Assembly: GCA_020466095.1 (NCBI GenBank)
Contig: CM035808.1
Location: 6,658,133-6,722,132 of the forward strand
DNA from: Chlorops oryzae
Lineage: Eukaryota > Arthropoda > Insecta > Diptera > Chloropidae
DNA: 64,000 nucleotides
Direction: 5' to 3'
The notes beneath the pieces are model-generated. The model saw only the letters and a list, made by a program, of their open reading frames with translations, searched no databases and had not been told where the DNA came from. Below are positions 35,955 through 49,283 of the stretch, in pieces (positions within the stretch are counted from its first letter, which is position 1; the number at the start of each line of letters is the position of its first letter). A program made the translations under genes and the position numbers.

Positions 35955-36489
35955 CAGTGGTGATCCGGGAAAATGCCCAGAGCGCCACTGTCAGGGGCAC
36001 AAAATTCACATCGATATGCGAGTCCCATCATAAATAGGTGCGAAAAATATTGATTTTGCCCAAAGCAACAAAAGATCTGGACCGGTCCCTGGAAAAAATT
36101 AACGTTTTAAAAGAAGAATGAAGAAATTATCAACAATTAGAATTTTTCCTTTGATTTGTTGAAGTGATGCTTGCAATCTTAAAATGGCATTCTTCCCTGA
36201 GTCTTTACTCCGCAAAAGAAAGCTTTTATCTGCGAAATATGGAAAGAGGCAATGGCGTAATCCAGGCTTTGATTGAAGGTGGGGGTGTTTTCTTTTTTTA
36301 GTTCAAAATTAGAGTCGATTCAGACTGATGGCTTGACTTATAAGTTAATTCCATCTTCCGCCATGGCCCCATCTGTTTTTAAAGGTGTAACATTAAATAG
36401 GAATTAAAAAATTAAGACAAATTTGTCAAAAATTTCGCAACGTGCTGTGGGGCCCTTCAAAAATTACAGATCCAGCGATATCACCACTG
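35955..36489. mobile_element. Candidate hAT-like element, related to 59,865-59,990
   Basis: Ten-bp inverted ends CAGTGGTGAT at 35,955 and 36,489. The left interior (CACTGTCAGGGGC, then CACATCGATATG and TTTTGCCCA) resembles 59,865-59,990. No matching 8-bp duplication was found, so the boundary call is provisional. Confidence 0.45.
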
Positions 36490-38872
36490 TAATAGGTTCC
36501 TTTTCTCAATCTTCTCAAAGCTGAAGACTGAAATTCTCCTTTTATGAATATGAAGATTTCATGAGAATTTGTCCCTAGAACTTTTTTCACGCAGAAAAAT
36601 TAAGTGTTCTAAACGTCCAGAAAAGGGAGAATTGAAACACAGTAGGGTCTTAAAAGAAAATCTTGGTAAAAAAGGCATTCAGTCCGATTCTCAACATCTC
36701 CAGATCTCCCATTCGAAACACACTGGGAAGGGTGTAAAAAGGAAGCAAGAATTTCGAATATTTTTAAGAAAAGTTCATCACATTCTTTCTTTTATTGACG
36801 CCTAAAATACTTCCTTTTTCTAGGGGAAAAGTTCCCAGTGAACATTCATTTGGAATAGAGCTGAATATCTCCAACTCTAAGAATTCATTCCGCCGAGAAA
36901 TATTTCTTTCAGATCAAAAAACATCGAGATTTAAAATCAAACTAAAGTAAAAACTGCCATACAAAAGGGAACCGTCCCTTCCAAAAAAAAATTTCGGAAT
37001 CCCGTTTTGTAATCTTCAATTTTCACAGAAATTTTCAGACCATAAAAATCGAGAAAAGGAAGAAAAAAATAAGAAACCAAAACAGGTCTGTAAAGTGTAA
37101 TTCCCGTTGTCATCACTCGCAAATCGTTGATAGGTCTCTGTTGTCCTTCGACTGACAGCATTGTTGGCGGTTCATCGAAGTCCCCCGTCCGCCCACATCA
37201 AACATGGCGACTTCGAAGAAAGGCGGCAGCATTCAACATTCGAATGGGAAACTTTTTTTTTCTCTGTGTTTTTTGTTTGAAAGACAAGCGCCAACAAAGC
37301 CGACAAATGAGAAATGAAAAATGAAACGAGAAGAAAAAAAAGCCACACAATGACAAAGAGGCTAACATTTCAATATCGCGATTTTTTGCAGGGACCCCAC
37401 TTGATTTTTCCGTAATCCGCTCGTCTTCCTTTTTTTCCTTTTTTTTTTTTTTTTTTAATTTTCCCACTGATATTGAAACATAATTCGCTCCCTTGATAGC
37501 TGATACCAGAATCATTGTGTTCTGACAGTATTTTACAATTTGCCGCCCCACGCCCCGACTCCCACTGTGGAGAGTTCTGTGCGCGGCTGATTGCACACGC
37601 TGACAACTTTATTGCGAATTGAAGGCACAATTTGCATGTGAAGGATGCTTTTTTGTTTTTTTTTTGTTGTTGCAGTTTTTCACGCGTAACGTTTTCTTTT
37701 TTTTATGGTTTCAATTTATTAAAAACTGGAAAAATTATGGGAAAAAAGGAAAAGCAAATATTTTTTTCAATGAGAAAGCGGAGAAAATTGAAAAAGCCGA
37801 ACGCGTTCCGACGTGTTTCTGATTGCTGTAATCTGCATGTGATACAACGGATTCCACACCAATATAAAGTCGATTGTAGAGCAAACAATAGCAACAACAA
37901 CAATCGTACGTAGTCTCGGCGGCTCGCATCGCATCGGATTTGCATGAATGTGTAAAAGTATTTTTTTCATTGCCATAAAAAGCAAAAAATTGAAAAAAAA
38001 AAAATGGGGGGAAAAAATTGAAATGCCGACAGGATTCATTGCCATTGTTGGCTTGTTCGCTATTATCCTGCATTAAGTGTTTTGCTCCAGAGAACAAATC
38101 AATTTATTGTCCTCTTCAATGTTTGCTGTCGTGTTAAAAGCTCGTTTTTTCCATTCATTTTTTTCTATTTTTTTTTTTTTTTTTGTTCAAAAGGTTTCAA
38201 TTACAGGATTTTTCTATTATTTTCCATGTGGCGCAGAGTCTCTTAAATCGTCGATATTGCGTGATGGTGTGGGCTACTGGTTGTTATTTAGTGCCTAGCT
38301 TAGATATCTTGTCTTGTCGTTGTCAACGTGGAAAATGATTTAAGAAGATTTTACACGAATATTTTGAGACTTTTTTTCTCTTTTTTTTTGTGGGGACTTC
38401 TTTGAGGATTATTGCTGATTGCCAATCGTTGAGAAATGCTGTGAAAAATAATGTAAGAAAAAGCATTCAATCGCCTCTGGCAGCCTTCAGTGTTTTCTCA
38501 GACATTAATTATACGAAGTACCTATATACATATTTCTTTAAGCGGGGTAAAAAGAGTCCAGAGTCAATGGTGATCTTTTTCCTAGCCAACATTGGATTGT
38601 AGAGTCAAAAATTGGGGGAAAAACTCTAAGCGAGAAGTCTTCGCTTTCACACAATAAATTGATTGGGAGTTAAGATTATCATTGTTGGTATCCACCAGCG
38701 TTGCCAGACGTTCCGATTTTTTCCCCTCCGGGACATAAAAATAAATCGATTCTTTACATATAAGTACTCAGAAAAGCCTCCTCAATATTGTACAAAAATT
38801 TTCCCCCAATAAAAATTCTCATTTTTCGGCAGCGTTTTTCTAAGACTTAGAAAAAAATTGTATATGACGGTC
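36490..38872. other. Intergenic, no supported gene
   Basis: Overlapping short frames on both strands between 37,100 and 38,100 come from poly(T)/poly(A) runs. A sequence at 38,697 starting CAGCGTTGCCAGACG looks like an isolated hAT terminus without a partner. Confidence 0.5.
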
Positions 38873-39010
38873 CTGGACATATGGGCATTTCCTGAAAAAG
38901 TCAACTTTTTGTCGCTTCCGTATATACCTGATTGCCATTCAAGACTTCAGACGGGACTTAAAATTGATCATTTAAGTGTTGCGTCCGTTTGGAAATGCCC
39001 ATATGTCAAG
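38873..39010. mobile_element. Short MITE, 138 bp
   Basis: Inverted ends CT(G/T)GACATATGGGCATTTCC at 38,873 and 39,010 differ at one position. Target duplication not recognised. Confidence 0.6.
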
Positions 39011-39096
39011 GTAACTTACACATAATAAAAAAGTCGGTGTGATCAAAATCTTGGAAAGCGAGCAAATGCAAAATCCATCAAAAGTGATAAGAATAT

Positions 39097-39209
39097 CAGG
39101 GCTGTCACAGAATCCGATAACTGTCGGAATTGGAATTTTAGTCGACTGAATTTTCATATAAATTTCATAGACAGCCGGATAAAATAGGGTTGATTTTGTG
39201 ACACCCCTG
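39097..39209. mobile_element. hAT-like MITE, 113 bp
   Basis: Ends CAGGG(C/G)TGTCACA(G/A)AATC are inverted repeats of a sequence typical for hAT. The flanking 8-bp segments do not match, so the target duplication is lost or the boundary is off. Confidence 0.55.
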
Positions 39210-39214
39210 TATAT

Positions 39215-39435
39215 CTAGAAAGCACTGATGCCAGATTTTTCGGAGAAATGTTCCCCTAAGTATCTCAAAACAAGGCCTAAATTCCCTAAAATTTAATTTG
39301 GAAACCTTCCAAAAACTAAAACTTGGTCCCATAAAAGTTTCCCTGACTTCTTTTCTGCCTTTAGACTCCACCAAAGATCATAAATGTCTTTTAATTCAGC
39401 GGAGATTCCCCTAAACTTATAACAGTGCTAGAAAG
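39215..39435. mobile_element. hAT-type MITE, 205 bp, 8-bp TSD
   Basis: Exact duplication CTAGAAAG at 39,215-39,222 and 39,428-39,435 brackets an element with short inverted ends CACTG and subterminal matching GGGGAA/CTCCG blocks. It begins only 13 bp after the neighbouring hAT-like MITE, a small cluster. Confidence 0.75.
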
Positions 39436-41566
39436 GAGGCAGCCGGTTTGAGGAAAGCCTGAATTTTCCGTCGCAAAAACATATTAGAAAGTTTTTTCGC
39501 TTTCCATAGGAAAATTTTGAAAAGTCCAGCTTTGCAAGGAGAGCCTTTAGGTAACGTTTGGTACAAGGTCTACTAATGATCAGAACCCGCCTTTTTGCTA
39601 CTCTGGGAAAACCCATATTTGCCTCCACTATGAAGGCACTAATGGGGTAATGTTTCCGTGTGTCTATGTGAAATACCCTCCCCTCATAGTGTCGCTTTGG
39701 GCATTTTCTCCTCTTGCCGTCCCCCAAAATTGGTGATGGAAGAAGCATACTGAATCCTTAGTGTCACTTACCTTAAGGTTGGCGACAAGTGTGAGGTCTG
39801 TTTTTATATAAAGGGTCCTTCGTGAAGGAAGATTCTCTGATTATAATTTAATCATTCCAGCCTCCTGTTTTGAAATCCTTTACTTTCTTTTTAAATTCAC
39901 TCTCTTTAAAGCCTTTGAAAGCCTTTAAGTGAAATTCACTTTAAAGAGAGTCTATTGCCTGATACTTTTGGCTCTTACCTGAGGCTCTATGCTCTACTAA
40001 GAGTTGAGGATGAAGGAAAAATTGCCTTTTACCTAATAGAGGGCAGTTTCGAGTGACTATAAAAAGGAACCCACACAATTTTTTTTTAACAATTTCATTT
40101 AGAAAATGGAAAAAGGACTCAAATGAATTTTTTTTTTATATTTTTCAAATATTTTTCGATGACATCGCATGAATTAAATTAGCTTTTTTAACTCTTCATT
40201 GAAAGGAAAAGCGACCACATTTCGCTGTTGCCCTTCCGGCATAGACGCCATTAAAAATAAAATCACAGCCGAAAAAGGGTTGATAAACTGTTCGACACAC
40301 ACACACACATATCAACAGGATAATTATTTTAATAGTTCCGAATGTGCTACAGCAATAACCTTACCCCAACACATGGCCGTGGACTCGTTATTTTGTGGTA
40401 AAAAAAAACCTACCCTAACTGTGATGTAAATACGTAAGAGCATGAAATACATACATACATACATACACATGCACCCTGTATGCTGTCAAACTGACGCATG
40501 TGATTAGCAACGGTGACGCTTGCTCTTCAAAGAAAGGACATTTGGGAGTTGTTGCTCTTAATGAAAATGTGTGGTTGAAATGTGATACGACGAAAGCTTC
40601 TTTCAGGGTTGGAGGAGGAACATGCCCATGGCAGCAATGATACCGAATGCTTTAGACAAGCCTTATATATTTTTTAGCTTTAAACGCGTCCTTATTACAA
40701 AGGACAACAAAGGAAAAATAATGGATTTCTTATTTTAAAATTTTCTTCATTAATATCTTCATTTATTTTTCTTCGCATAATTACAAAGAAGTCCAATAAA
40801 TTCCAATTAGAAACTTTTTTAAGGTCTTTGCTAGAAGTTCTCTCATCGATTTTACAGCGCTTCACTACGCAACATCATCATGCCCCATCGTGTTTCGTTA
40901 CTCCAATTACAAGGCATCGACTTGACTACCGCAGCAATGCAGCAAAATGCCTAATTAAAGCGACACGACAAAAAAAAAAAAAAAAAAAGGACGAAGAAAA
41001 AATAAAGACTTACGACCTGTGGTAAAAATTAATAAACTTTGAGCAAATTCGAGAACAATGCCAGGACCGAGCCCTATGAACCCTATCCATCTCCTTGAGA
41101 AATTGTGTTCGCCAATTGCTGAACAATTAAATGGCTGAATACGAACTTTTTCCCAAGTAAGCAGACGGCTGGATTATGTAGAGAAATTTCCCTCGATCAG
41201 GACATATAAAAGGAGTTACTCAATTATGTACCTACGCACAAAGCATTACGGTTCATCGAACAATGGCGCAAAAAAGTTTTCTCTTAACTCTTTTTTATTG
41301 CGGGCCTTAGAAACATTTTTTTTTTTTTTTTTTAGTAAAAATTAAGAAGCGAAAAAGCAATGACGCCGCACAACAACGATAATGGAAGGCAGACAAATAT
41401 AAACACAAAGTTCACTGCCAAACACCAAAAGACAACAGATCTATAAACTTGGGTTTGCGGCTCTAATGCAGTGCTTCCCAACGTTCTGGCACAGGGGAAC
41501 AAATCCTCAAATGTTTCTGAAAGAACTTCGTAAATGCAGCAATTCCCTATATTTGGATTTCTCAGA
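39436..41566. other. Intergenic with short microsatellites
   Basis: (CA)n near 40,297-40,309 and (ATAC)n near 40,449-40,467. No supported gene. A lone hAT-like terminus CAGTGCTTCCCAACG occurs at 41,469. Confidence 0.5.
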
Positions 41567-42190
41567 TTAGCTACAGATCAATTTTAAATCGATCTCGAAA
41601 CGTTTGGCCGAGAACTAAGTTGCGCATTTACTTATGGCTATATCTCGTAAACCGTTTAATATTTCAATTTATTTTCCTCTACAAAGTTTTAGCCTTAGAT
41701 ATGGTGAAAACAATTGTAGAAAAGACTGACCCTAAAAAACTCCATTGGCTGTATCAAATCTAATAAGTTCAACTTTATTGATAGCAAACGGATGTTCATT
41801 TAGATATTTAATTTTCTCATCTTTATTTTCAAAAAATTTATTAGACATATAGGATACCATATTAAAGGAAATTGATCCAGCATATTGAATAAAATAAAAA
41901 GTTTGGGTGTTAATTGGACACTTTTCATACCAAAATGGCTTCCAAAGTAAAAAAATTGAATTTTTTTTTCAAAGCTTTGGCCTTGGTCATTGATAGCAGT
42001 CGGATAGATGTTCATTTAGATATTTAATTTGCTCATCTTATTTTCAAAAAATTTATTAGACATATAGGGTACCAAATTAAAGGAAATCGATCCAGCATTT
42101 TGAATAAAATAAAAAATTTGGGTGTTAATTGGACCTTTTTCATACCAAAATGGCTCTCAAAGTCAAAAACTGTTTTAAAAAATTTTTAAA
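41567..42190. repeat. Dispersed repeat with two ~216-bp tandem units
   Basis: The block GATGTTCATTTAGATATTTAA occurs at 41,791 and 42,007 (offset 216), followed in both by similar sequence through ACCAAAATGGCTT/TCAAAGT. Decayed inverted copies lie at 44,843-45,100. The leading part (41,567-41,757) is the inverted relative of 1,796-1,995. Confidence 0.7.
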
Positions 42191-44533
42191 TTTTGACTTT
42201 GAAGGCTCAAAAACCCTTAATGCTGCAATAAAGTGTAAGACTATTTTATACGCCTAGAAAGGTCTGATAATTTTTTGTTGAACTGCATTAAAATTTGTAT
42301 CTTGAATTGAAACGTTGAGGCATGACAATTTTTTTTCTGAAACAACTGCAAATTTCTTTCTTTCCCTTATAACTTCTTAGGGGTGCATTTTGGACCCCCC
42401 CCCCAGCCATACGATTTTTTGTTAGTTCTGACCCCCTCTATCAGATCCAGACCGGTTGACCATCACAAACGGAACACCCTGTATATAGCAAAAATCTCAA
42501 AAATTCAAAATTTTCTCAGCTCTTTTTGACAATTCTGACCCATAGCTACCAAACCGGTATGAATTTTTTCAATTTTTTTTTAACTAAGGTGAAGAAAACT
42601 CATCACTTAACAATTTATTGGGATGAAGTAAAAACCTCTGAGTGCTCCTTGACATCGTTTGGGCACTGAAAAGTTGAAAATCTTTAACCCAAGATCAGAA
42701 GAAAGAACTCAAAAATTACCCTTTAAATAAGTATGCACGAAATTTTTCATCCAGCATTGATGAATTAGATTCATAAACTGTATTTGTTGTCAGTGTTGCA
42801 CTGATTTTTTTTTTTTTTTTTTTTTTGATTTGGTTTGAATTCTTCGGGCTTAGGGTCCAAACATTTCTGTTATGAAATTAATTTTTTTTTAGTATCTTTT
42901 TTCTTTTTTTTTTTTTGGGAGAAATATCTCATGTCAAAGCTCTTCAATGACTTCCAATAAGGAGTTTAAATATCGAAATTCCAGCGACCTTACAAAAAAC
43001 TTTGACCCTCTTGGATTTTTTCGAATGGATCGCAAGCTGAAGGACTCAATAAGGTCTTTTCCCCTCGAAAAGTTTGAGAAACTCTGCACTGGAATATTTT
43101 AATTTCACCGAACATTTGTCGTTATTCCGAACCAAAGAAAGAAAAAAAAAATGAAGGGTTAAATTTCGGGTAACTTTACGAGACTCATACTAATTAATTC
43201 CCAAAGGCCAGTGGATGCTGTCTTTAGTTAAATATATTCTTCCACAGGACAGTGCTCCTCTCCAGCCCCCCCCAGCAAACGGCGCAATGACGCAAGATGA
43301 CAAGCAACGCAGGAGCCCAGCAGTGTGGCAGCATCCTTTCGCTCCGTTCGTTGATTGTTGTGTTTTACGATTTGTGGCACGACGACGATATCTTCCTGCC
43401 AACCTACATACATATATACATAGATAGAAGTTGTACTGTATGTAAGGATTCTCTCGGCCTTATATCAATAATAACTTTGTTAAATATGCATTCTATGTAC
43501 ACATTGCTTAATACATAGGTACACACGTTAAGAAAGCCGCTCCTGGGGCAACGTTTAATTTCAATGTCTACAAGAACTTTCAACTTAATTTTCCGTTGAT
43601 ATTGTTAGTATGCTGGCAGCTCACTTGCACAGACATGCGTTGACTTTGAAGCGTCTGCTCGATTTTCGTGAAATTTCTATTGCAAATATTTTTCCAGCTT
43701 AGAAGAGCATATATGTAAGTTAGTTGATATGAATATGTACATACTCGTATATTGAAGTACATAACATATTTTCGGCAGCAAGGCAGAAAAAAAAAAACAA
43801 AAAAACGAAAGAAAAGAAAAAAATAAATGAAGGTAATATGCCAACGAAAGTGAAAGGGTTGATGCCGTAAGCGTCTCTGTGTGTGTGTGTTTTTCGTGTT
43901 GTTGCAAGTTTCGCCTTCAAATTATGATGGAAATCAATGAAAGCATATTTCAATCATTATGAACGGTGAATGCGAGCAGTACGCTGTACATGGCTGGATG
44001 GTTTTATTTTTGTTGAGCAGTCCTACTTGAAATCGCCATGTGTATTCATACATAATCGTATATATATGTATGTATATGCCAAAGCCATGGATTAAACGGT
44101 TGTCTGTTGTTGGAATGAATTTTTGAGAGCGGCTAATTCTATTCGAATTCGGAATTGTGATGCATGAGGCTCTTGCTCTCCGAAATAGGTTTCTGTGGCA
44201 GTCGAATTTCTAGAGTTTTCTATAAATTGAAATTTTTGGAAAGCATGGTTTTTTTTCCTTCGGACACACACACGGGGGAGAATGCGAATGTGTTTAGGAA
44301 AGTCGATTTTAAGTTGAGCAAATCGGGACTGGATTTAGCTTATAGGCAACAGAAGCAGCTGACCAGGGTGTCATGAAATTGAGGGGGGATAATTTTGTTA
44401 GAAATTTTGGAAATTTTACTACATTTTTTGCCTGTTATTTCCACAAACGCTTTGTTTGGGTGGCTCTTTTTAAATTTTAATGTCTTAATAAGTATCTGTC
44501 AGAAACTGAATTATTAAATTCAGATTGAATATA
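42191..44533. other. Intergenic, no supported gene
   Basis: Includes long poly(T) near 42,806-42,826, a C-run near 42,397-42,405 and (GT)n near 43,878-43,891. GGAACACCCTGTATA at 42,471 resembles a common DNA-transposon end, but no partner was found. Confidence 0.5.
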
Positions 44534-45212
44534 CAGTACACTCGGGATAACGTCAACTAATTAAAACCGAGCGAGTGTTGACGATTTACCAGATTGTTGA
44601 CGTTTTTATGATTGTCCTCATTTTAGGCCAAAAATAAAGTTGGAATTATAGTCGTTAATATTTAAAACGTATCAATGACAAAAATTATGTGTCATGATTA
44701 TTGCAATTTTTAACTAAAACTCAACCAATAATTCGTGATTCTAATTAGTGAAAGCCAATTGTATGCTTAGGCAAAATTAAATTAATGTAAATTGACTTGA
44801 GGAAATGGTCAAAGTGAAATTCTAAAAAACTAATGTTTTACTTTCGAAGCCATTTTGGTTATGAAAAGTGTCAATTAACACCAATTTTTATTTTATCAAT
44901 GCTATTCGATTACCTTTAATTTGGTCTATATGTCTAATATTTTGAATAAGATGAGAAATTAAATATCTAAATGACTCTGACTGCTAAAACCAGCAGCTCT
45001 GAAAAAAAATTGTTTTACTGAAGCATTTTGGTATGGTCCAAGATGACACCAAAATTTTTATTTATTGCTGATCGATCTATTTGTACCATATGTAAGGGAT
45101 GTCACTAATTCCAGCTGAAATTTTCTAAAGCAGATTACCTTAGTTTAAGGTGTTGACGTTTTAGAATAGGAATGTTTAAAAGTTGACAACTAGTTAGTTA
45201 TCCCGAGTGAGT
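44534..45212. mobile_element. Pogo/Tigger-like element remnant, ~0.68 kb
   Basis: The left end CAGTACACTCGGGATAAC is matched at the right by the complement of ACTCACTCGGGATAAC near 45,193-45,212, a pogo-type terminus. GTTGACG motifs lie just inside both ends. The interior carries decayed inverted copies of the 216-bp unit seen at 41.8-42.2 kb. No transposase. Confidence 0.6.
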
Positions 45213-45490
45213 ATAAGGCTTCTTGAATCAATCACATTACCAAAGCTAGGTTAATATTAATGCCTATAAGGTATATTGATAATATTATCAATGCTACCGT
45301 TGAAAGAAGGCAATTGATAACGTTCTTTTAGGCAATAATTAATCTACTCGTAACTGCTAAAAATTTTGGTATCCCTTTTATTTTAGCTTAAGGAATTTGG
45401 CTATACATATAAAAATTGTACTTGCAAGGACATATCCAGGCTATTATGAAGGTAAGCCCTATTCTTATCGAATATTCCCCAGGAATTTTT

Positions 45491-46043
45491 CCCCTAGACA
45501 AGGGCGTAGCGACAGAAAGAGTGCTTTGGTAGCGCTTATATTTGCCACCGAGGTATATTGAGCAATTATAAGACAAAAAATTTTGGGAGGGTTAGAGGAA
45601 GTTTGGAGAGTTTTGGACCAAAAAACCAAAAAAATCCGAAAAATTCATGGCTTCCGATTTCGATGAAAATTTATATATAGAATAAGTGAAAAATTCTAAG
45701 AAATTTGACGCTAAAATTGTAAAAAAAAAAACTTATTATAAATAGTCTAGTTTGGGTCTAGTTCCAAGCTGGTCCAAAAAGGACTAGTTATAATAAGTTT
45801 TTTGAAAAAGTTTTGAAGCCAAGATTCTTAGAATTTTTCACTTATTATATATATAAATTTTCATCGAAATCGGAAGCCACGAATTTTTCGGATTTTTTGG
45901 GTTTTTGGTCCAAAACTCTCCAAACTTCTTCTTTCCCCCCAAATTTTTTTTCGGTTAATGTTTTTTAATTGCTCAACATGCCACTGTGGCAAATATATGC
46001 GCTACCAAAGCACTCTTTCTGTCGCTACGCCCTTGCCCCTAGA
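45491..46043. mobile_element. Long-armed hAT-type foldback, 537 bp, 8-bp TSD
   Basis: Exact duplication CCCCTAGA at 45,491-45,498 and 46,036-46,043. The element (45,499-46,035) is nearly all inverted repeat: arms of about 240 bp start CAAGGGCGTAGCGACAGAAA and pair up to a short centre near 45,770. Arm divergence is small. The CAAGGGCGTAGC end and 8-bp TSD fit hAT. A transcript through it would fold into a long hairpin. Confidence 0.88.
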
Positions 46044-49000
46044 AGTTTAAATTCTGCGAAAAACGGAAGTATTCTAAGGCCCATTTTCATACAAATTTTT
46101 TGGTTTTTCTGAACGAAAACTTTTAATCGGAACAGTAGTAACCGGGCCTAAGTGTCAAAAAAAATCGAGAATGTGATAATGTATTCTTTGAAAATGTTCG
46201 AAATTCATGCTCCCTTTATATTACCTTCCCAGTTTGTATCGAAAGGAAGAATTGTTAACAAATCTGCAAGGAAAAATTCCTCAAAAATATTTAAAATCGG
46301 ACTGTGCTTTAAAAGTCATCAAAAATAAGAATTTTTACAGAAATATATAAAAGAATATGGTAGCGATGCTTCATTGTCTTCGGGTACCAAAACCCAATAT
46401 TTAAATCTCCTCTTGACAAATTTTTCCTACTTTGAACTTCTTCCACTTTGAATGAGCAGCAAAGGAAGAAACTCGCATAGATCGATTAAATTCAATGTTC
46501 TTTGAATTGTTTACTGTCCTTGTTTTCATATCCTCTTGTTTTCATAGCATAATTTTCTTCCTTCCACTAGACAAGCGACTAGTCACAACAACACTCCGGA
46601 ATTTCGGAAACTCATCAATAGCTGATAGTCTTTTCAAAAATAGCTTCAAGGACTGCAATTATCACAAACGGATTCTAAGAAACAAACTAGAGCAACTACC
46701 CAAGGATTTAACGCTCTACACAACTGACACGTGATCTAAATTAAACGACACTACACTGGAGAAACCAGACAGTAATAATGGCACTTTGTCACCAAAAAAA
46801 AAAGAATTCTTCTCAAACTGAAACCATAAAAAGGAAAGGGTTAGAAGAAAATTGTCACTCAAAAGTGATCGATGCAAATTAAAGGGTTAACATGGTAAGA
46901 CATGAAAAATCCCACCAAAAAATAATGTGCATTGTTTTCGTTATAACTTAACCCTTTAAGACCAATTTTATTAAGGTCTTACAAAGAAATATTTAGCAGA
47001 GATCATAAAACATTGTGAGACATTACAGCCAGAAAGTCTGCCAAGTCTCGCTCCAAATTTATTACCTACTTTCTTTGTGCCAAAATATTGCGCTCTCTCT
47101 ATCTCCATCTCGCTCTCACTCTCACCCTATCGGAGACCACACAAGTCGTTTGAATGAAGACTAAGAAAGAAGAGGGCAAAAAATTGTTGGACTTTCTACT
47201 TTCATAGGCGAGCGTAAAAATGAAATGTTGTAATTATGAAAAACAAAAAAAAATCATACAAAAATATTCGTCAGATATATCTGTTCCGAAAATATCACAG
47301 ATAAAGGGCGTCAAGCATTCGATACGCCCAGAAAATTTTGAAAATCATATTTCCACCTTTGATTTTGAAGCGTCCTGCTGTCTCTTACAGTCGGTTCATG
47401 CGGCGCATGTTTGTTAGCCGTGACAGTTGCACAGAAAAAGGCATTCGACAATGACACTTTTTCCAAGATATGTGATTGTCCTTTTATCATATTTTATTGT
47501 TATGTAATTAGCAGTGTTGTCCTTTTGTGATTTTCTTTTTTCTCGTTCTGTTTTCTCAGAGCGTAGCTCTACAAGTGTAACATTGTCTTCGTTGTACCCT
47601 GTCGAGGGGTTGCCATAGTATGTGGTTAGCTCAAGTGTGTCCTTTGTCAACGGATTAGTATGGCTGTCAACGCCTTTTGTGGTCACAAATCATTGGAAAA
47701 TATCATTGGATTTACGGGTAATTTTTCGTAGATCAGATTAAACGGATTTCGTCGAAAAAACCGCGTCCGAATTTTAATAAAATAAATAAATTTTTTAAAT
47801 AAAAAGTCAGAAAAAACAAAAGTATTTCATCGTGAATTTTGTCACGCATTTGAACTCGCATGCTAGACAAAAGAGACTGCCCCATATAAGCTATAATTTT
47901 TTATCCCTTTTTCTTTTTGGTGGATTTTTTTGAGATAAATCGAACCGAAAAATTCGAATAAAATTAATACATTTTTAATGGTATTTCAATGGGGAGAGAC
48001 TCAACTCCGATTGACATCATTAATCGGAAAGTAATCGCTGCAGCTTCAGGCACCGCAACTCGATTGTGTCTCCCATTTTTTAATATATTTTTTTCTTCGA
48101 ATTATTTCATGAGCAGAGCACATTTTTTGGCATTTTGATTTCGCTTTTGAAAAAGAAAAAAAAAATGATTAATTACTTTAGACAATTGTAACAGGTCAAG
48201 CGACCATAGTCGATTGTGTCTGCGAGGTATTTTAGAAAAGTTCCCTTTGCCGGTGGTTGTTGCCGATGAAAATGTCAGTCTATCACAATCGTTTTGCGTC
48301 TTGAATTTGGTTTAAATAGTTCGATTTTGAAGCCAAGTTCAGAAAGTAGAAAATTTTTGATTAATGATCGAATTGGGCGTATTGAGAAAAGTAAATGCAG
48401 GCGAGAGTGATGTATGAGAAAGCCAGGCAATCGAAAGAGTTTGTTGAAGTGATAAAAAGAAAAAAAACTAAAAATTTATGAAGGAACTCTTTCGATGAAC
48501 TGATGAATCTTTGGGTTGAACCAGCGGCCATCGAGGAATGTGTCTTTGTAATCACAGAAGAGAGAGGTATATCAGTTTTATAAACATTTTCCTAGAGCTA
48601 AATTTAGTCATGGGAAGGAAGATATGAAAGAAATGAAATGCTCCCTTATATACTATCAACTAGTGTAAAATATGATGGGTTAGATTGGTGAATAGATGGA
48701 AAGGTTTTTATTTGATTGAAGTCATTTTAAATAAAGTATTTTAGTATCACATCTTTCCTCAATTACCTTGAATTAATCCTTCAATGCAGGTTCGAATCCG
48801 ATAGAAGGTAATGAAGCCAAAAGAATCTATAGGGATTCATGCACCTTTTGACAGTTCAGTTACAAATCTCTCGTTTCTTAAAGTTTCCGAAGCTGAATGA
48901 ATCCCTCTTCTATTTAAGAATTTATAACCATCATGGTAACATATTAAGCCGCTAGGAACTGGTCATAGAATATTCTGAAGGCACGAAACAAACGATACTT
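46044..49000. other. Intergenic, no supported gene
   Basis: CT-rich run at about 47,090-47,126. Short frames such as 46,495-46,734 and 47,414-47,686 have no recognisable domain. Confidence 0.5.
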
Positions 49001-49283
49001 GGAGGAACTCCTTTGCAACATAGAAAACCGCAGCACTTCGAGTCGGAATTTTCAACAACCATTACAAAACAAAATACATCCTAATATCATCCTTATATTA
49101 GCAAAATAGACGAAGAGTATAAGACATAGGGATAAATGAGGACTTATCTAGGCGTATTAATAACAAACGACAATGACAACAGGCAATGGATACAGGATCA
49201 CGCCTGATAGGAGCGAACAAAGCCTATTATAATCACCTCAAACTCTTCAAATCAAAAATATTATCAAGGATAAGTAAGATGTC

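Noticed and set aside
41469..43093. 1.6-kb hAT element from CAGTGCTTCCC to the complement of CAGTGCAGAG
   Set aside because: Ends match only over a few bases, and the flanking 8-bp segments differ.
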